A DNA stretch of 64,000 bases from Oscillospiraceae bacterium (GCA_022508825.1 JAFLUI010000001.1:1-64000); one strand, 5' to 3'. Shown: positions 53,529 to 62,002, numbered from the stretch's first letter. Numbers and translations: made by a program. Notes: generated by a model from the letters alone, not told the origin.

Positions 53529-54154
53529 TAAAACTCTGCGGAATGAGACGTCCCCAGGACATCGGATACGCAAACGATGCAAAGCCTGATTTTATAGGCT
53601 TTATACTGGCGGAGGGCTACCGCCGCACCATTTCTGCAGAACAGGCAGCGGAGCTTGCGGCTTCCCTGCAAAGTGAAATAAAAGCGGTGGGAGTTTTCAT
53701 TGACCAGTCCCCTGAATTTCTTGCGGAGACGGCAGAAAAAATAGGACTTTATGCTGTCCAGCTCCACGGAAACGAGGACGCAGATTACATTTCCCGTCTC
53801 AGAATGCTGACAAAGGCGAAGATATGGAAAGCCGCAAGAGTACAGACTGCAGAGGATATACACCATGCCGATTCTCTTGGAGCGGATATGCTTGTCCTTG
53901 ACAGCTTTTCCCCTGATGCTAACGGCGGAACGGGAAAAGTCGCCGACTGGGAGCTTATAAAAAGCGTCAGAACAAATACTCCCTATCTTTTAGCGGGGGG
54001 CATTGACATAAACAATATCGAGCAGGCAATAAAAATTCTCCCTCCCGGCTGCGGGATAGACATTTCCGGCGGAACAGAAACTGACGGCGTTAAGGATCCT
54101 GACAAAATAAAAGCAATAATGAACATTGTACGAAAGGTTGATAAAGATGTCTGA
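53522..54154 (+). CDS. trpF: Phosphoribosylanthranilate isomerase
   Basis: Amadori isomerase of the pathway, converting PRA to CdRP. 210 residues. [18 protein letters not shown] has the catalytic Cys, [12 protein letters not shown] and VQLHGNED lie in the middle, and [15 protein letters not shown] and [19 protein letters not shown] at the end bind phosphate. Its start lies inside the trpC stop region and it overlaps trpB by 8 bp, so the three are translationally coupled. Confidence 0.95.
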   Translation: MLIKLCGMRRPQDIGYANDAKPDFIGFILAEGYRRTISAEQAAELAASLQSEIKAVGVFIDQSPEFLAETAEKIGLYAVQLHGNEDADYISRLRMLTKAKIWKAARVQTAEDIHHADSLGADMLVLDSFSPDANGGTGKVADWELIKSVRTNTPYLLAGGIDINNIEQAIKILPPGCGIDISGGTETDGVKDPDKIKAIMNIVRKVDKDV

Positions 54155-55343
54155 TACTTCAAAAGGAAGATTCGGAATTTTCGGAGGGCAGTACGTCCCC
54201 GAGACTGTTATGAACGCGGTAAACGAGCTTGACGCCGCCTATGAAAAATACAAGGACGACCCTGAATTTATAAAAGACCTCAAAGCTCTGTACAGAGATT
54301 ACGCAGGAAGACCGTCCATGCTCTACTATGCAGAAAAAATGACAAAGGATCTTGGCGGAGCAAAGGTCTACATCAAGCGTGAGGACTTGAACCATACAGG
54401 CGCTCACAAGATAAACAACGTCCTGGGACAGATACTTCTTGCAAAGCGCATGGGCAAGACCCGCATAATCGCCGAAACCGGAGCAGGTCAGCACGGAGTT
54501 GCCACAGCCACAGCCTGCGCTCTTTTCGGACTGGAATGTCAGGTCTACATGGGCGCAGAGGACGCTGTACGTCAGTCTCTTAACGTTTACAGAATGGAGC
54601 TTCTCGGAGCAAGCGTCACCGCTGTTGAGGAGGGCACTAACACCCTCAAGGACGCCATCAACGCCGCAATGCGTGACTGGGCAGAAAACGTTACTACCAC
54701 ATTTTACTGTATAGGCTCTGTTATGGGACCCCACCCCTACCCTGCCATGGTTCGTGATTTTCAGAAAATTATTTCTGAGGAAATTCGCGAGCAGCTTATG
54801 GAGAAGGAAGGAAAGCTTCCCGACTGCGTATGCGCTTGTGTCGGCGGAGGCTCAAACGCAATGGGTGCATTCTACGATTTCATCAAGGACGAATCTGTCC
54901 GTCTTGTGGGCGCAGAAGCCGCAGGTCACGGCGTTGACACCGACAAGCACGCCGCTACATTTGCAAAGGGCACTACCGGAATTTTCCACGGTATGAAGTC
55001 CCTGTTTTTGCAGAACGAATTCGGTCAGATAGACCCTGTTTACTCTATTTCCGCAGGACTTGACTATCCGGGTATCGGTCCCGAGCACGCTATGCTTGGA
55101 AAATCGGGACGTGCAGAGTATATCCCCATCACAGACGAAGAGTCTGTGCAGGCTTTTGAGTATCTTTCAAAAACAGAGGGTATCATTCCTGCTATCGAAT
55201 CTGCTCATGCAGTTGCGGCTGCTCTTAAGATAGTCCCCAAAATGGGCAAGGATCAGATAATGGTAATAAATCTTTCCGGTCGCGGCGACAAGGATGTTTA
55301 CTCCATAGCAAGATACCGCGGAAAAGATGTCGTAAACTCATAA
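54147..55343 (+). CDS. trpB: Tryptophan synthase beta subunit
   Basis: PLP enzyme joining indole and serine to tryptophan. 398 residues. [15 protein letters not shown]-type start (here [16 protein letters not shown]), [16 protein letters not shown] (PLP Lys), [29 protein letters not shown] and LSGRGDKD (phosphate). I start at MSDTSKG (54147), which has AAAGG upstream; the open frame is seven codons longer. Partner TrpA follows at 16 bp. Confidence 0.97.
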   Translation: MSDTSKGRFGIFGGQYVPETVMNAVNELDAAYEKYKDDPEFIKDLKALYRDYAGRPSMLYYAEKMTKDLGGAKVYIKREDLNHTGAHKINNVLGQILLAKRMGKTRIIAETGAGQHGVATATACALFGLECQVYMGAEDAVRQSLNVYRMELLGASVTAVEEGTNTLKDAINAAMRDWAENVTTTFYCIGSVMGPHPYPAMVRDFQKIISEEIREQLMEKEGKLPDCVCACVGGGSNAMGAFYDFIKDESVRLVGAEAAGHGVDTDKHAATFAKGTTGIFHGMKSLFLQNEFGQIDPVYSISAGLDYPGIGPEHAMLGKSGRAEYIPITDEESVQAFEYLSKTEGIIPAIESAHAVAAALKIVPKMGKDQIMVINLSGRGDKDVYSIARYRGKDVVNS

Positions 55344-55359
55344 GAAAGGATAGATACAG

Positions 55360-56145
55360 ATGAACAGAATAGACAAAGCTCTTTCGGAGCTTAAAGACAA
55401 GGGCGAAAAGGCTCTCATAACCTTTGTTACAGCTGGGGACCCTGACCTTGACAACACCGAAAAGCTCATACTTAAAATGTTTGAAAGCGGCTCGGACATA
55501 ATCGAGATCGGAGTCCCTTTTTCCGACCCTGTTGCCGAGGGAAAGGTAATTCAGGAAGCAAGCCTCCGCTCTCTTTCACAGGGAACAGACCTTACGGGAA
55601 TTTTCGCAATGGTGGAAAGTGTCCGTAAAAAGACCGACAAGCCCCTTATACTTATGATGTATATAAACACTATTTTCCGTTTCGGAACAGAGAGATTTTT
55701 TACCCTCTGCCGTGAAAAGGGAATTGACGGAGTTATCGTCCCCGACCTGCCTTATGAAGAAAGAGACGAGGTACAGCCCTATGCAAAGGATAACGGGATA
55801 CGTGCGATCAGTCTTGTAGCACCTACATCTCACCAGAGGATATCGGATATCGCAGCAGAAGCAGAGGGCTTCCTCTACTGTGTTTCCTCCACAGGCGTGA
55901 CGGGAACAAGAAGCAAGTTCACCACCAACTTTGACGAGTTTTTCGGAGAGATCAAAAAGAGCTGCAAAGTCCCCGCAATGGTAGGCTTCGGAATTTCAGG
56001 TCCCGAGCAGGCAAAGAAAATGAGCAGCTACTGCGATGGAATAATCGTGGGAAGTGCCGTTGTAAAGATCGTTGCCGAGCATGGCAAAAACTCCGCCGAT
56101 AAGGTCGGAGAGTTTGTAAAGTCCTTAAAAGAAGCGATTTTGTAA
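55360..56145 (+). CDS. trpA: Tryptophan synthase alpha subunit
   Basis: TIM barrel that releases indole from indole-3-glycerol phosphate and channels it to TrpB. 261 residues. ITFVTAGDPDLDNTEKL, IEIGVPFSDPVAEGKVIQEAS (catalytic Glu of EIGVPFSDP; DP(V/T)A(D/E)G, where V replaces the more common A), GVIVPDLPYEERDEV and GFGISGPEQAKKM. AAAGGA precedes the ATG. It is the last trp gene, followed by a two-way terminator. Confidence 0.96.
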   Translation: MNRIDKALSELKDKGEKALITFVTAGDPDLDNTEKLILKMFESGSDIIEIGVPFSDPVAEGKVIQEASLRSLSQGTDLTGIFAMVESVRKKTDKPLILMMYINTIFRFGTERFFTLCREKGIDGVIVPDLPYEERDEVQPYAKDNGIRAISLVAPTSHQRISDIAAEAEGFLYCVSSTGVTGTRSKFTTNFDEFFGEIKKSCKVPAMVGFGISGPEQAKKMSSYCDGIIVGSAVVKIVAEHGKNSADKVGEFVKSLKEAIL

Positions 56146-56158
56146 TACATCAAAAAAT

Positions 56159-56199
56159 ACGCCAATCGGTTCTGAATTGACCGATCGGCGTGATTTTTT
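56159..56199. terminator. Two-way terminator between trpA and aroB
   Basis: A 12-bp stem with one A-C mismatch (56159-56170 / 56180-56191) has TTTTTT on the plus side and, on the minus side, TATTTTTTG. It serves both converging operons. Confidence 0.88.
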
Positions 56200-57313
56200 A
56201 TTCCATTGCCATAATTATCTCTCTTGCCATTTCCTCGGAGATGGGCTTTGCATACTGCTCACCGTCAAATACCATTATGTCCCCTATCCCCTTTTGGAGA
56301 ACAAATCGGAGCTGCCCGTTTTTGACTTTCTTGTCAGTATACAGCTTTTTGACTAATTCCTCTCTGTCAATGTAATCGGGAATTTTAACAGGCAGCTTTG
56401 CTTTTTCCAGAGCTTTTATCAATAACGTCTCGTCCTCGTCTGTGCAGTATCCAAGCTTGTTTGCAAGTTTAACTTCTGCGATCAGACCTATTGACAGCGC
56501 CTCTCCGTGAAGCAGTTTATATTCACTGACAGTCTCGATTGCTCTGCCCACGGTATGTCCAAGATTGAGTATCTCCCTGAGTCCGCTTTCACGCTCGTCC
56601 TTCATAACTACATGATATTTTACCTTGCAGTTTTCATGAGCAATATGCTGACAGACCTCATCGTTATTTTCAAAAATTGCGTCCATGTTGTTCAGGATGT
56701 AATCAAAAAACTCCCGGCTTGAAATGCAGGCGTGCTTTATTGTTTCCGCAAGACCACTGGACACCTGTCTCTGAGGCAGGGTCTTCCATGTAGAGATGTC
56801 AATATACACCTTTTTAGGCTGATTGAACAGTCCTATAAGATTGGTAGCAAGCGGAGTGTCCACTGCTGTCTTTCCGCCTACAGAAGCGTCAGCTGCTGCC
56901 AGTAATGTGGTGGCATAATTTATAAAGGGCACACCCCGTCCGTAGGTTCCTGCAACAAATCCTGCAATGTCTGTGACGACTCCCCCTCCCACAGCGATAA
57001 TACAGCAGTCCCTGTGGTATCCCTTTGCAAGCATGGAGTCCTCTATAAATTCCTTGGTCTCTCTTGTCTTGCTTTTTTCACCCTCCGGAAAGACGATCAG
57101 ATCACTTTTATAGCCATTCTGAATCAATAAATTATATATTTTTTCTGCATAAAGATCTTTTACTATGCTGTCGGTGACCACTGCAAATTTATTTATCTTC
57201 CCTACAAGGCCTGACTTGATGTCGTCGATCAGCTTCTGTCCAAGCTCGTATCCTATCTCTATTTCGTAGCTGTCGTCAACGACTTTTTTTAATTCAACAT
57301 TGAAAGTACTCAT
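56198..57313 (-). CDS. aroB: 3-dehydroquinate synthase
   Basis: Second shikimate step, NAD- and Zn-dependent, making dehydroquinate from DAHP and so feeding chorismate to trpE. 371 residues. VVFPEGEKSKTRETKEFIED, AVGGGVVTDIAGFVAGTYGRGVPFINYATTLLAAADASVGGKTAVD, and the Zn ligands in LNLGHTVGRAIE and LLHGEALSIGL. AGGAG precedes the ATG. It is a single gene with its own promoter, convergent with the trp operon. Confidence 0.96.
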   Translation of the reverse strand: MSTFNVELKKVVDDSYEIEIGYELGQKLIDDIKSGLVGKINKFAVVTDSIVKDLYAEKIYNLLIQNGYKSDLIVFPEGEKSKTRETKEFIEDSMLAKGYHRDCCIIAVGGGVVTDIAGFVAGTYGRGVPFINYATTLLAAADASVGGKTAVDTPLATNLIGLFNQPKKVYIDISTWKTLPQRQVSSGLAETIKHACISSREFFDYILNNMDAIFENNDEVCQHIAHENCKVKYHVVMKDERESGLREILNLGHTVGRAIETVSEYKLLHGEALSIGLIAEVKLANKLGYCTDEDETLLIKALEKAKLPVKIPDYIDREELVKKLYTDKKVKNGQLRFVLQKGIGDIMVFDGEQYAKPISEEMAREIIMAME

Positions 57314-57352
57314 GTGATTTTCTCCTATCCTGATTTTATTTTTAATGATTAA

Positions 57353-57381
57353 ATTATATCATACCTTACAGTATTTTTCAA
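57353..57381 (-). promoter_or_regulatory. Promoter of aroB
   Basis: The minus strand has TTGAAA (57381-57376), 17 bp, TATAAT (57358-57353), 40 bases before the ATG. Confidence 0.8.
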
Positions 57382-57510
57382 GTATATAAAATATCACCGC
57401 AAGACGTAATTTGTCAATGGTTTTTTCTGCATTTAAATAATATTTTTTAAATAAAGAGACTTAACAGCTTTCTGCTTCTTTGCAGTAAATGCGCCCTTAG
57501 TATAATGGGC

Positions 57511-57539
57511 TTGAAATTGCTTTCCATATATGCTATAAT
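57511..57539 (+). promoter_or_regulatory. Promoter of the GNAT gene at 57605
   Basis: TTGAAA (57511-57516), 17 bp, TATAAT (57534-57539). The AT-rich bases between 57382 and 57510 hold nothing else I can support. Confidence 0.75.
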
Positions 57540-57604
57540 TGTGACAGGATCAAATAGCACTATAAACTCGGAAATCAGGAAAATTATTTAGAGGAAGAAA
57601 CTCA

Positions 57605-58078
57605 ATGGATATACAAAATATTGACCAGCCTAATCGAGAACGGATCGATGCATTCATAGTACGGCAATGGTTTTCTATGCAGATGGTTGTTCACGGAGAA
57701 AGCATTGATCTTAGTGAAGCAGCTGGCTATTACGCTATGGAAGACGACGAAATTATCGGATTAATCACATATCGGATCACTGATAATGAAATGGAAATTC
57801 TGTCTCTTGATAGTCTTCGCGAGAATAAAGGAATTGGAACAGCGTTACTAAATAAAGTTACTCTTAAAGCCGTGGAAATCGGTTGTTCCAAAATAAAGCT
57901 GATTACAACGAATGATAACCTCGCGGCACTTTGGTTTTATCAAAAGCGTGGATTTGATATGGTTAGACTTTATTGCAACGCTCTTGAACAGTCAAGAAAA
58001 ATTAAGCCTGAAATACCTTTGATTGGTGAAAATGGTATTCCACTAAAACATGAAATAGAGCTTGAAATGAGTCTTTGA
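57605..58078 (+). CDS. GNAT-family N-acetyltransferase
   Basis: 157 residues with the GNAT fold. The acetyl-CoA loop is SLRENKGIGTALLNKVTLKA (about 74-93), followed by LITTNDNLAALWFYQKRGFDMVRLY, the usual C-terminal motif. Substrate unknown. The DNA is less GC-rich than the trp genes. The N-terminal tail DQPNRERIDAFIVRQWFSMQMVVHGE resembles small-molecule acetyltransferases. GAGGAAGA is found just upstream. It has its own promoter and terminator. Confidence 0.88.
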   Translation: MDIQNIDQPNRERIDAFIVRQWFSMQMVVHGESIDLSEAAGYYAMEDDEIIGLITYRITDNEMEILSLDSLRENKGIGTALLNKVTLKAVEIGCSKIKLITTNDNLAALWFYQKRGFDMVRLYCNALEQSRKIKPEIPLIGENGIPLKHEIELEMSL

Positions 58079-58102
58079 TAAATTCCAGTTTGTCGGATAG
58101 TA

Positions 58103-58144
58103 AAAAGGGGCATGACTGTTCATCGGCGTGCCATGTCCCTTTTC
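58103..58144. terminator. Two-way terminator between the GNAT gene and the hydrolase
   Basis: AAAAGGGGCATG (58103-58114) pairs with CATGTCCCTTTT (58132-58143). Both strands end in T-runs. Confidence 0.8.
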
Positions 58145-58169
58145 ATATTAACATTCAGCTCTTTATTAG

Positions 58170-59123
58170 TTATAAGCTCTGCAAAAATTCAGTTATTTTT
58201 TCACTTATCGTTTCATACTCATGATCGTGGACATAATGCGGGCAATCTAATTCTATGTATTCTCCATCGGTGACCTGAGAAATATATTCTATTGCAATTC
58301 TGCGCCATGTTTCTTCATCAAATTCGGTTCCACCCGAACCATCTGAAATGAATAACAGCATCGGAAGCTGCGGGATTCCCATACTACTGACTTTTTCAGC
58401 ATTTTCCTTTACCGTTTCTGTTTCGTTTATCATTGTCACAGTTGCAGTACGGCTATAGAAAACAGCTTTATAAATTTTCTTTTCGCTGTCTGATAACGTA
58501 CCGTAACGTATTGCATCGCTCTCTGAAAGCCCGGGTATCAGACGGGTAACTCCCATACCTGCCGCCAGACTTGCAGCACGCATAAGCGGTACGTTGATCT
58601 TCATATTGTCATAATACTCTGGTACAGCCATATCAAGTCCGATAATTGCCGTCACTTCGTCAGGATATTTCAGCTCCCAATACAATGCTTCAAGTCCTGA
58701 CATAGAATGAGGACATAAAACATATGGAGCATTCAGCCCTGCCGCCGTTAGCGCTGCCCGCGTATCTTCAAGCATGGAATCAATATCTCTGCTTTTATCA
58801 ACGATGTCACTGAATCCATATCCGAATTTTTCAACTACGGCAATTTTATATTCATCACTCAAAAGAGAATAAAGCGATTTGAAATCCAGTATCGGAGAAC
58901 AAGTGCCTGCCCCGGACATAAAAACAAGCGTTGTATTACCGTTTCCCTCAATATAAACGCTCATATCGTGACCGCCAACATCAACCGTTTGCCCGAGAGG
59001 TGTTCTCGATTCAGCTTCATTTTTCAAGCGGATCAGATGATTTATGTATATTGCTGATATCAATATTATTAACACGGCAATGATGATAAAAAATATTTTC
59101 ATTACTTTTTTCGCTTTCTTCAT
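58170..59123 (-). CDS. Membrane-anchored alpha/beta hydrolase
   Basis: 317 residues. One N-terminal membrane anchor (KIFFIIIAVLIILISAIYI, about 8-26) puts the hydrolase domain outside. The nucleophile elbow is CPHSMSGLEALYW (Ser of HSMSG); a possible oxyanion segment is FMSGAGTCSP, and the terminal LDCPHYVHDHEYE supplies the likely catalytic His. LLFISDGSGG may hold the acid. Substrate unknown. AGGAG lies before MKKAKKV at 59123, and an in-frame ATG eight codons upstream lacks a site. Its own promoter lies just beyond. Confidence 0.88.
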   Translation of the reverse strand: MKKAKKVMKIFFIIIAVLIILISAIYINHLIRLKNEAESRTPLGQTVDVGGHDMSVYIEGNGNTTLVFMSGAGTCSPILDFKSLYSLLSDEYKIAVVEKFGYGFSDIVDKSRDIDSMLEDTRAALTAAGLNAPYVLCPHSMSGLEALYWELKYPDEVTAIIGLDMAVPEYYDNMKINVPLMRAASLAAGMGVTRLIPGLSESDAIRYGTLSDSEKKIYKAVFYSRTATVTMINETETVKENAEKVSSMGIPQLPMLLFISDGSGGTEFDEETWRRIAIEYISQVTDGEYIELDCPHYVHDHEYETISEKITEFLQSL

Positions 59124-59160
59124 AACCGGTCTCCTGTAAAAAATCAATTCTCATTGTTTA

Positions 59161-59189
59161 ATCTTACCACATCCAGTTTAAAAAGTCAA
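59161..59189 (-). promoter_or_regulatory. Promoter of the alpha/beta hydrolase gene
   Basis: The minus strand has TTGACT (59189-59184), 17 bp, TAAGAT (59166-59161). Confidence 0.7.
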
Positions 59190-59249
59190 TATTACTATTT
59201 CTATCTACCCATTCTTACAAAATGACAAAGACATTTTTGTCGACATTTC

Positions 59250-59278
59250 TTGACACTATATGTTTTATATGATAAAAT
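59250..59278 (+). promoter_or_regulatory. Promoter ahead of the TPR remnant and the gene at 59519
   Basis: TTGACA (59250-59255), 17 bp, TAAAAT (59273-59278). The -35 region overlaps the palindrome TGTCGACA (59239-59246 region). Confidence 0.7.
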
Positions 59279-59303
59279 AAAAATAAAATTTGAGGACAAA
59301 CAT

Positions 59304-59484
59304 ATGGAATTAGATGATAAAATCTACGATCAGATCACAAAATTATGCGATGTTGGCGACAATTTAGCAGATGAAAGCGATTATGATGATGCAATATTTA
59401 TTTTGCGCTTATATGTTAGACGGTGAAAATGTTTTTAATTACGAAGATCCCTGCTATCTTAATTTTATAAAAGAAATCCTTTAA
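59304..59484 (+). pseudogene. Internally deleted TPR-type gene remnant
   Basis: The first frame (59304-59426, GAGGA site) gives MELDDKIYDQITKLCDVGDNL and ESDYDDAI, the normal N-terminus of a small TPR family I know from Firmicutes, and then stops early. The second frame, from about 59400 to 59484, gives CAYMLDGENVFNYEDP and CYLNFIKEIL, which matches the usual C-terminus of the same family. The roughly 100 middle codons are missing and the junction shifts the frame, so it is a deletion relic. It still has a promoter. Whether the 40-residue product is made is unknown. Confidence 0.72.
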
Positions 59485-59518
59485 AGCAGTTTTTTTGAAA
59501 TGAAAGGATAACAATATC

Positions 59519-59989
59519 ATGAATTGTGCATATGGAGAAATCCTTTATAGAAGTATGCGTTATATAAAAGGAAAATGTCCATCTAAATTATCACAGAAAT
59601 TCAAAAAAGAGCTTTCGGAGTATCTGAAGCTATTGGATATTTGCTTAATGCTGTTACTTGATGAAATAATCAATAAAAGTGATAATTTTAATAAGCTGAC
59701 AGAGTATTTGGATTCAAATAAAAAATATTTTTCTCATATTGATTTTGACAATATTTCTTCTCATGAAATACAAGCAAACATCCCTTTCAAGGCAATAAAT
59801 CTGCTGATAGATCATGTAAGCGAAATCAGCATTGAAATTTCTGATTATAAAAATAATTATGGAAAAATCAATCGTTATTTACACGCATTACATAACTTAC
59901 CCAGATGTTTGCTAAGTCCGAGCAGCAAAGAATATGTTTGTCAGAACGATGCAATACAATACTCTCAAAGCTATTTTAAACAAGCATAA
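59519..59989 (+). CDS. Hypothetical protein
   Basis: 156 residues, helical, basic, AT-rich, without signal peptide or membrane span. I do not recognise a family; the pattern (ISIEISDYKNNYGKINRYLHALHNLPRCLL) suggests a four-helix bundle. AAAGGA lies about ten bases before the ATG. It follows the TPR remnant by 34 bp and may have been its partner gene. Base composition differs from the genes on both sides, which suggests transfer. Confidence 0.7.
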   Translation: MNCAYGEILYRSMRYIKGKCPSKLSQKFKKELSEYLKLLDICLMLLLDEIINKSDNFNKLTEYLDSNKKYFSHIDFDNISSHEIQANIPFKAINLLIDHVSEISIEISDYKNNYGKINRYLHALHNLPRCLLSPSSKEYVCQNDAIQYSQSYFKQA

Positions 59990-60046
59990 ACATATACTAA
60001 AATCTATTTATGTGGATACAATTACAGAAAAAATTTCAAAAACCCC

Positions 60047-60094
60047 TTGACAAATAAAATTAAATGTGTTATTCTTTCAATATGCTTGCAAGCA
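60047..60094 (+). promoter_or_regulatory. Promoter and palindromic operator of the rtcB operon
   Basis: TTGACA (60047-60052), 17 bp, TATTCT (60070-60075). A perfect 12-bp palindrome TGCTTGCAAGCA (60083-60094) sits at the expected start of transcription, a usual place for a repressor site. Confidence 0.7.
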
Positions 60095-60132
60095 AAATTA
60101 TGATTTTAAATTTATGAAAGGAGGCGGACGCC

Positions 60133-60243
60133 ATGACAAAAACATATATACTTACAATAAGTAAAACAACATATAAAGGCATTTTCAAACGACTGTGCGT
60201 TCTTGAAGTATGTCCGCCTGCGCATACGCATACGGATATATAA
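60133..60243 (+). CDS. Leader peptide upstream of rtcB (36 residues)
   Basis: A short ORF with an AAAGGAGG ribosome site at the right distance. MTKTYILTISKTTYKGIFK, followed by RLCVLEVCPPAHTHTDI, contains seven Thr and several Lys residues and does not resemble a secreted or metal-binding peptide. Codons 27-31 form the segment that can pair with the attenuator (60212-60226). The stop at 60241 is 27 bases before the terminator. A regulatory role is more likely than a product role, since it has the classic leader-peptide geometry. Confidence 0.65.
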   Translation: MTKTYILTISKTTYKGIFKRLCVLEVCPPAHTHTDI

Positions 60244-60267
60244 GAAATCCGGCATATTATTGTCATT

Positions 60268-60300
60268 ATGCGCTCTCGTTTGTACGGGGGCGCATTTTTT
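60268..60300 (+). terminator. Intrinsic terminator between leader ORF and rtcB
   Basis: Arms 60268-60277 and 60286-60295 (six GC-rich pairs plus G-U pairs) and TTTTTT. Only 48 bases before the rtcB start. Confidence 0.8.
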
Positions 60301-60347
60301 GCGCGCAGAAATATCACAAACAAACACTATTGACGAAAGGAATTATT

Positions 60348-61556
60348 ATGATCGAATTAAACGGAAAATACAACTCAGCAAAGGTCTTCACAGATGTAAT
60401 AGACAGCGCTTCTGTATCGCAGATAATCGAATTTTGCAGTCAGGAGTTCACTGTCGGCGAAAAAATACGCATGATGCCGGATGTCCATGCAGGAATGGGA
60501 TGTGTCATCGGAACTACCATGACCATCACCGACAAAATCGTCCCCAATCTCGTAGGCGTGGACATCGGATGCGGCATGGAGACCGTCCTTATCAAGGAAA
60601 AACACATAGAGCTCCAACAGCTTGACAAGCTCATTTACGCAAAGATACCCTCCGGATTCAGCATCCGCAGCAAGCCCCACAAATACGCTGACCGGATCGA
60701 CATCTGCGAGCTCAGATGCGCAGGTAAAATAGACCTGCGCCGTGCAGAGCGCTCTCTCGGCACTCTTGGCGGAGGAAATCATTTTATTGAAGCGGACAGG
60801 GGCGAAAAGGGTATCTATATCGTTATCCACAGCGGCTCCCGTCATCTTGGCGTGGAGGTGGCGAAATACTATCAGGAGCAGGGCTACAAGCAGCTAAATC
60901 ACGCCGGGGACGACGCCGTCCGTCAGCTTATTGCCGACCTGAAAGCTCAGGGACGGGATACCGAGATCAGCAGGGAGCTTAAAAAGCTTGAAAACACCAA
61001 GCGGACGAAAATTCCCAAGCATCTTGCATATGTCAGCGGACAGCTTTTCGATGACTACATCCACGACATGAAGCTGGTCCAGCAGTATGCCGATCTGAAC
61101 AGAAAAGCCATGATGAACGAGATCATCAGCGGATTGAAGCTGACCGTTGTGGAACAGTTTACAACCATCCACAATTATATTGACACTGACAATATGATCC
61201 TGCGAAAGGGAGCTGTGTCTGCTCAGAAGGGCGAAAAGCTCATTATCCCCATCAATATGCGGGACGGCAGTCTTATCTGTATCGGAAAAGGAAGTCCCGA
61301 CTGGAACTTCTCTGCTCCCCACGGCGCAGGCAGGCTTATGAGCCGCGGCGAAGCAAAGGAAAGCTTTACTGTCAGCGAGTTCAAAAAGCAGATGGCTGGT
61401 ATCTACAGTACCTCCGTGGGCAGAGGGACTCTTGACGAGTGTCCTATGGCTTACAAGGGCATGGACGACATTCTTAACAACATCGGTGACACCGCAGAAG
61501 TAGCGGAGATAATCAAGCCTATTTACAATTTCAAAGCCGGAGGAGAACAGGAATGA
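60348..61556 (+). CDS. rtcB: RtcB family RNA ligase
   Basis: Ligase that joins 2',3'-cyclic-phosphate or 3'-phosphate and 5'-OH RNA ends, using GTP and Mn, and thus repairs cleaved tRNA or other RNA. 402 residues, the short bacterial form. Motifs: MMPDVHAGMGCVIG (about 43-56; Asp, Cys, metal), GVDIGCGMETV (about 68-78), LGTLGGGNHFIE (about 138-149; Asn, His), HSGSRHLG (about 162-169) and PHGAGRLMSR (about 325; His for GMP). The ATG at 60348 has AAAGG, and a longer frame back to 60210 overlaps the terminator and leader. The following GNAT gene overlaps by 4 bp. No rtcA is present. Confidence 0.95.
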   Translation: MIELNGKYNSAKVFTDVIDSASVSQIIEFCSQEFTVGEKIRMMPDVHAGMGCVIGTTMTITDKIVPNLVGVDIGCGMETVLIKEKHIELQQLDKLIYAKIPSGFSIRSKPHKYADRIDICELRCAGKIDLRRAERSLGTLGGGNHFIEADRGEKGIYIVIHSGSRHLGVEVAKYYQEQGYKQLNHAGDDAVRQLIADLKAQGRDTEISRELKKLENTKRTKIPKHLAYVSGQLFDDYIHDMKLVQQYADLNRKAMMNEIISGLKLTVVEQFTTIHNYIDTDNMILRKGAVSAQKGEKLIIPINMRDGSLICIGKGSPDWNFSAPHGAGRLMSRGEAKESFTVSEFKKQMAGIYSTSVGRGTLDECPMAYKGMDDILNNIGDTAEVAEIIKPIYNFKAGGEQE

Positions 61557-62002
61557 ATATTATAGAATTCTTTGAAAGTCCCGAAAAGGAGCACTGGCTT
61601 GAAGAGATCGGGAAAAGCGACTGGCGTGCCGCCGCTTTTCTCGTAAAAAACATCAAAGAAAATACATTCGATGATTATTGGGGAAAAGGCGGCAAGCTGT
61701 TTATTCTCACGGATGTTGAAAAAGTCGCCGCATTTGCGACTCTTTCTCCCAAGGACTGCATCGAAGACGATTCCCTCTCCCCTTGGATTGGCTTTGTATA
61801 CACCTTTCCCGAATACCGGGGACGCCGCCTGATGGGGACGCTTATTTTCCATGCCATTGAGGAAGCGAAAAAGCAGGGTGCAGAAAAAATTTATATCTGC
61901 ACAGACCATGTAGGACTTTATGAAAAATACGGCTTTACCTATATGGAAAGCCGTCCGGACATCTGGGGAGAGATCAGCAGGATTTATTATCAGGATATTT
62001 AG
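61553..62002 (+). CDS. GNAT-family N-acetyltransferase, coupled to rtcB
   Basis: 149 residues. The CoA-binding segment is FPEYRGRRLMGTLIFHAIEEAKKQGA (about 84-110), with the C-terminal IYICTDHVGLYEKYGFTYME. It is translationally coupled to rtcB (ATGA overlap), so it may act in the same response, perhaps by modifying an RNA or a protein of translation (inference). Substrate unknown. Repeat copy C begins directly at its stop codon. Confidence 0.9.
   Translation: MNIIEFFESPEKEHWLEEIGKSDWRAAAFLVKNIKENTFDDYWGKGGKLFILTDVEKVAAFATLSPKDCIEDDSLSPWIGFVYTFPEYRGRRLMGTLIFHAIEEAKKQGAEKIYICTDHVGLYEKYGFTYMESRPDIWGEISRIYYQDI

Larger units (their letters stand above)
60122..60300 (+). promoter_or_regulatory. 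Putative translation-coupled attenuator of rtcB
   Basis: Four pairing segments are seen. Segment 1 (60122-60129, AGGCGGAC) pairs with segment 2a (60212-60219, GTCCGCCT). Segment 2b (60220-60226, GCGCATA) pairs with segment 3 (60267-60273, TATGCGC), a 7-bp antiterminator. Segment 3 (60268-60277) pairs with segment 4 (60286-60295) in a 10-bp terminator with TTTTTT. Segments 2a and 2b are the last codons of the leader ORF, so a ribosome finishing it would mask 2b and favour the terminator, while a stalled ribosome would leave 2b free. This is inference from base pairing only. Confidence 0.65.

Noticed and set aside
57382-57510. Possible small gene or RNA in the aroB-GNAT gap
   Set aside because: Only AT-rich sequence; no ribosome site, terminator or ORF that I can support.
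60210-60347. Longer rtcB start adding 46 residues
   Set aside because: The extension runs across the leader stop and the terminator, is not conserved in RtcB as I know it, and has no ribosome site; 60348 has one.
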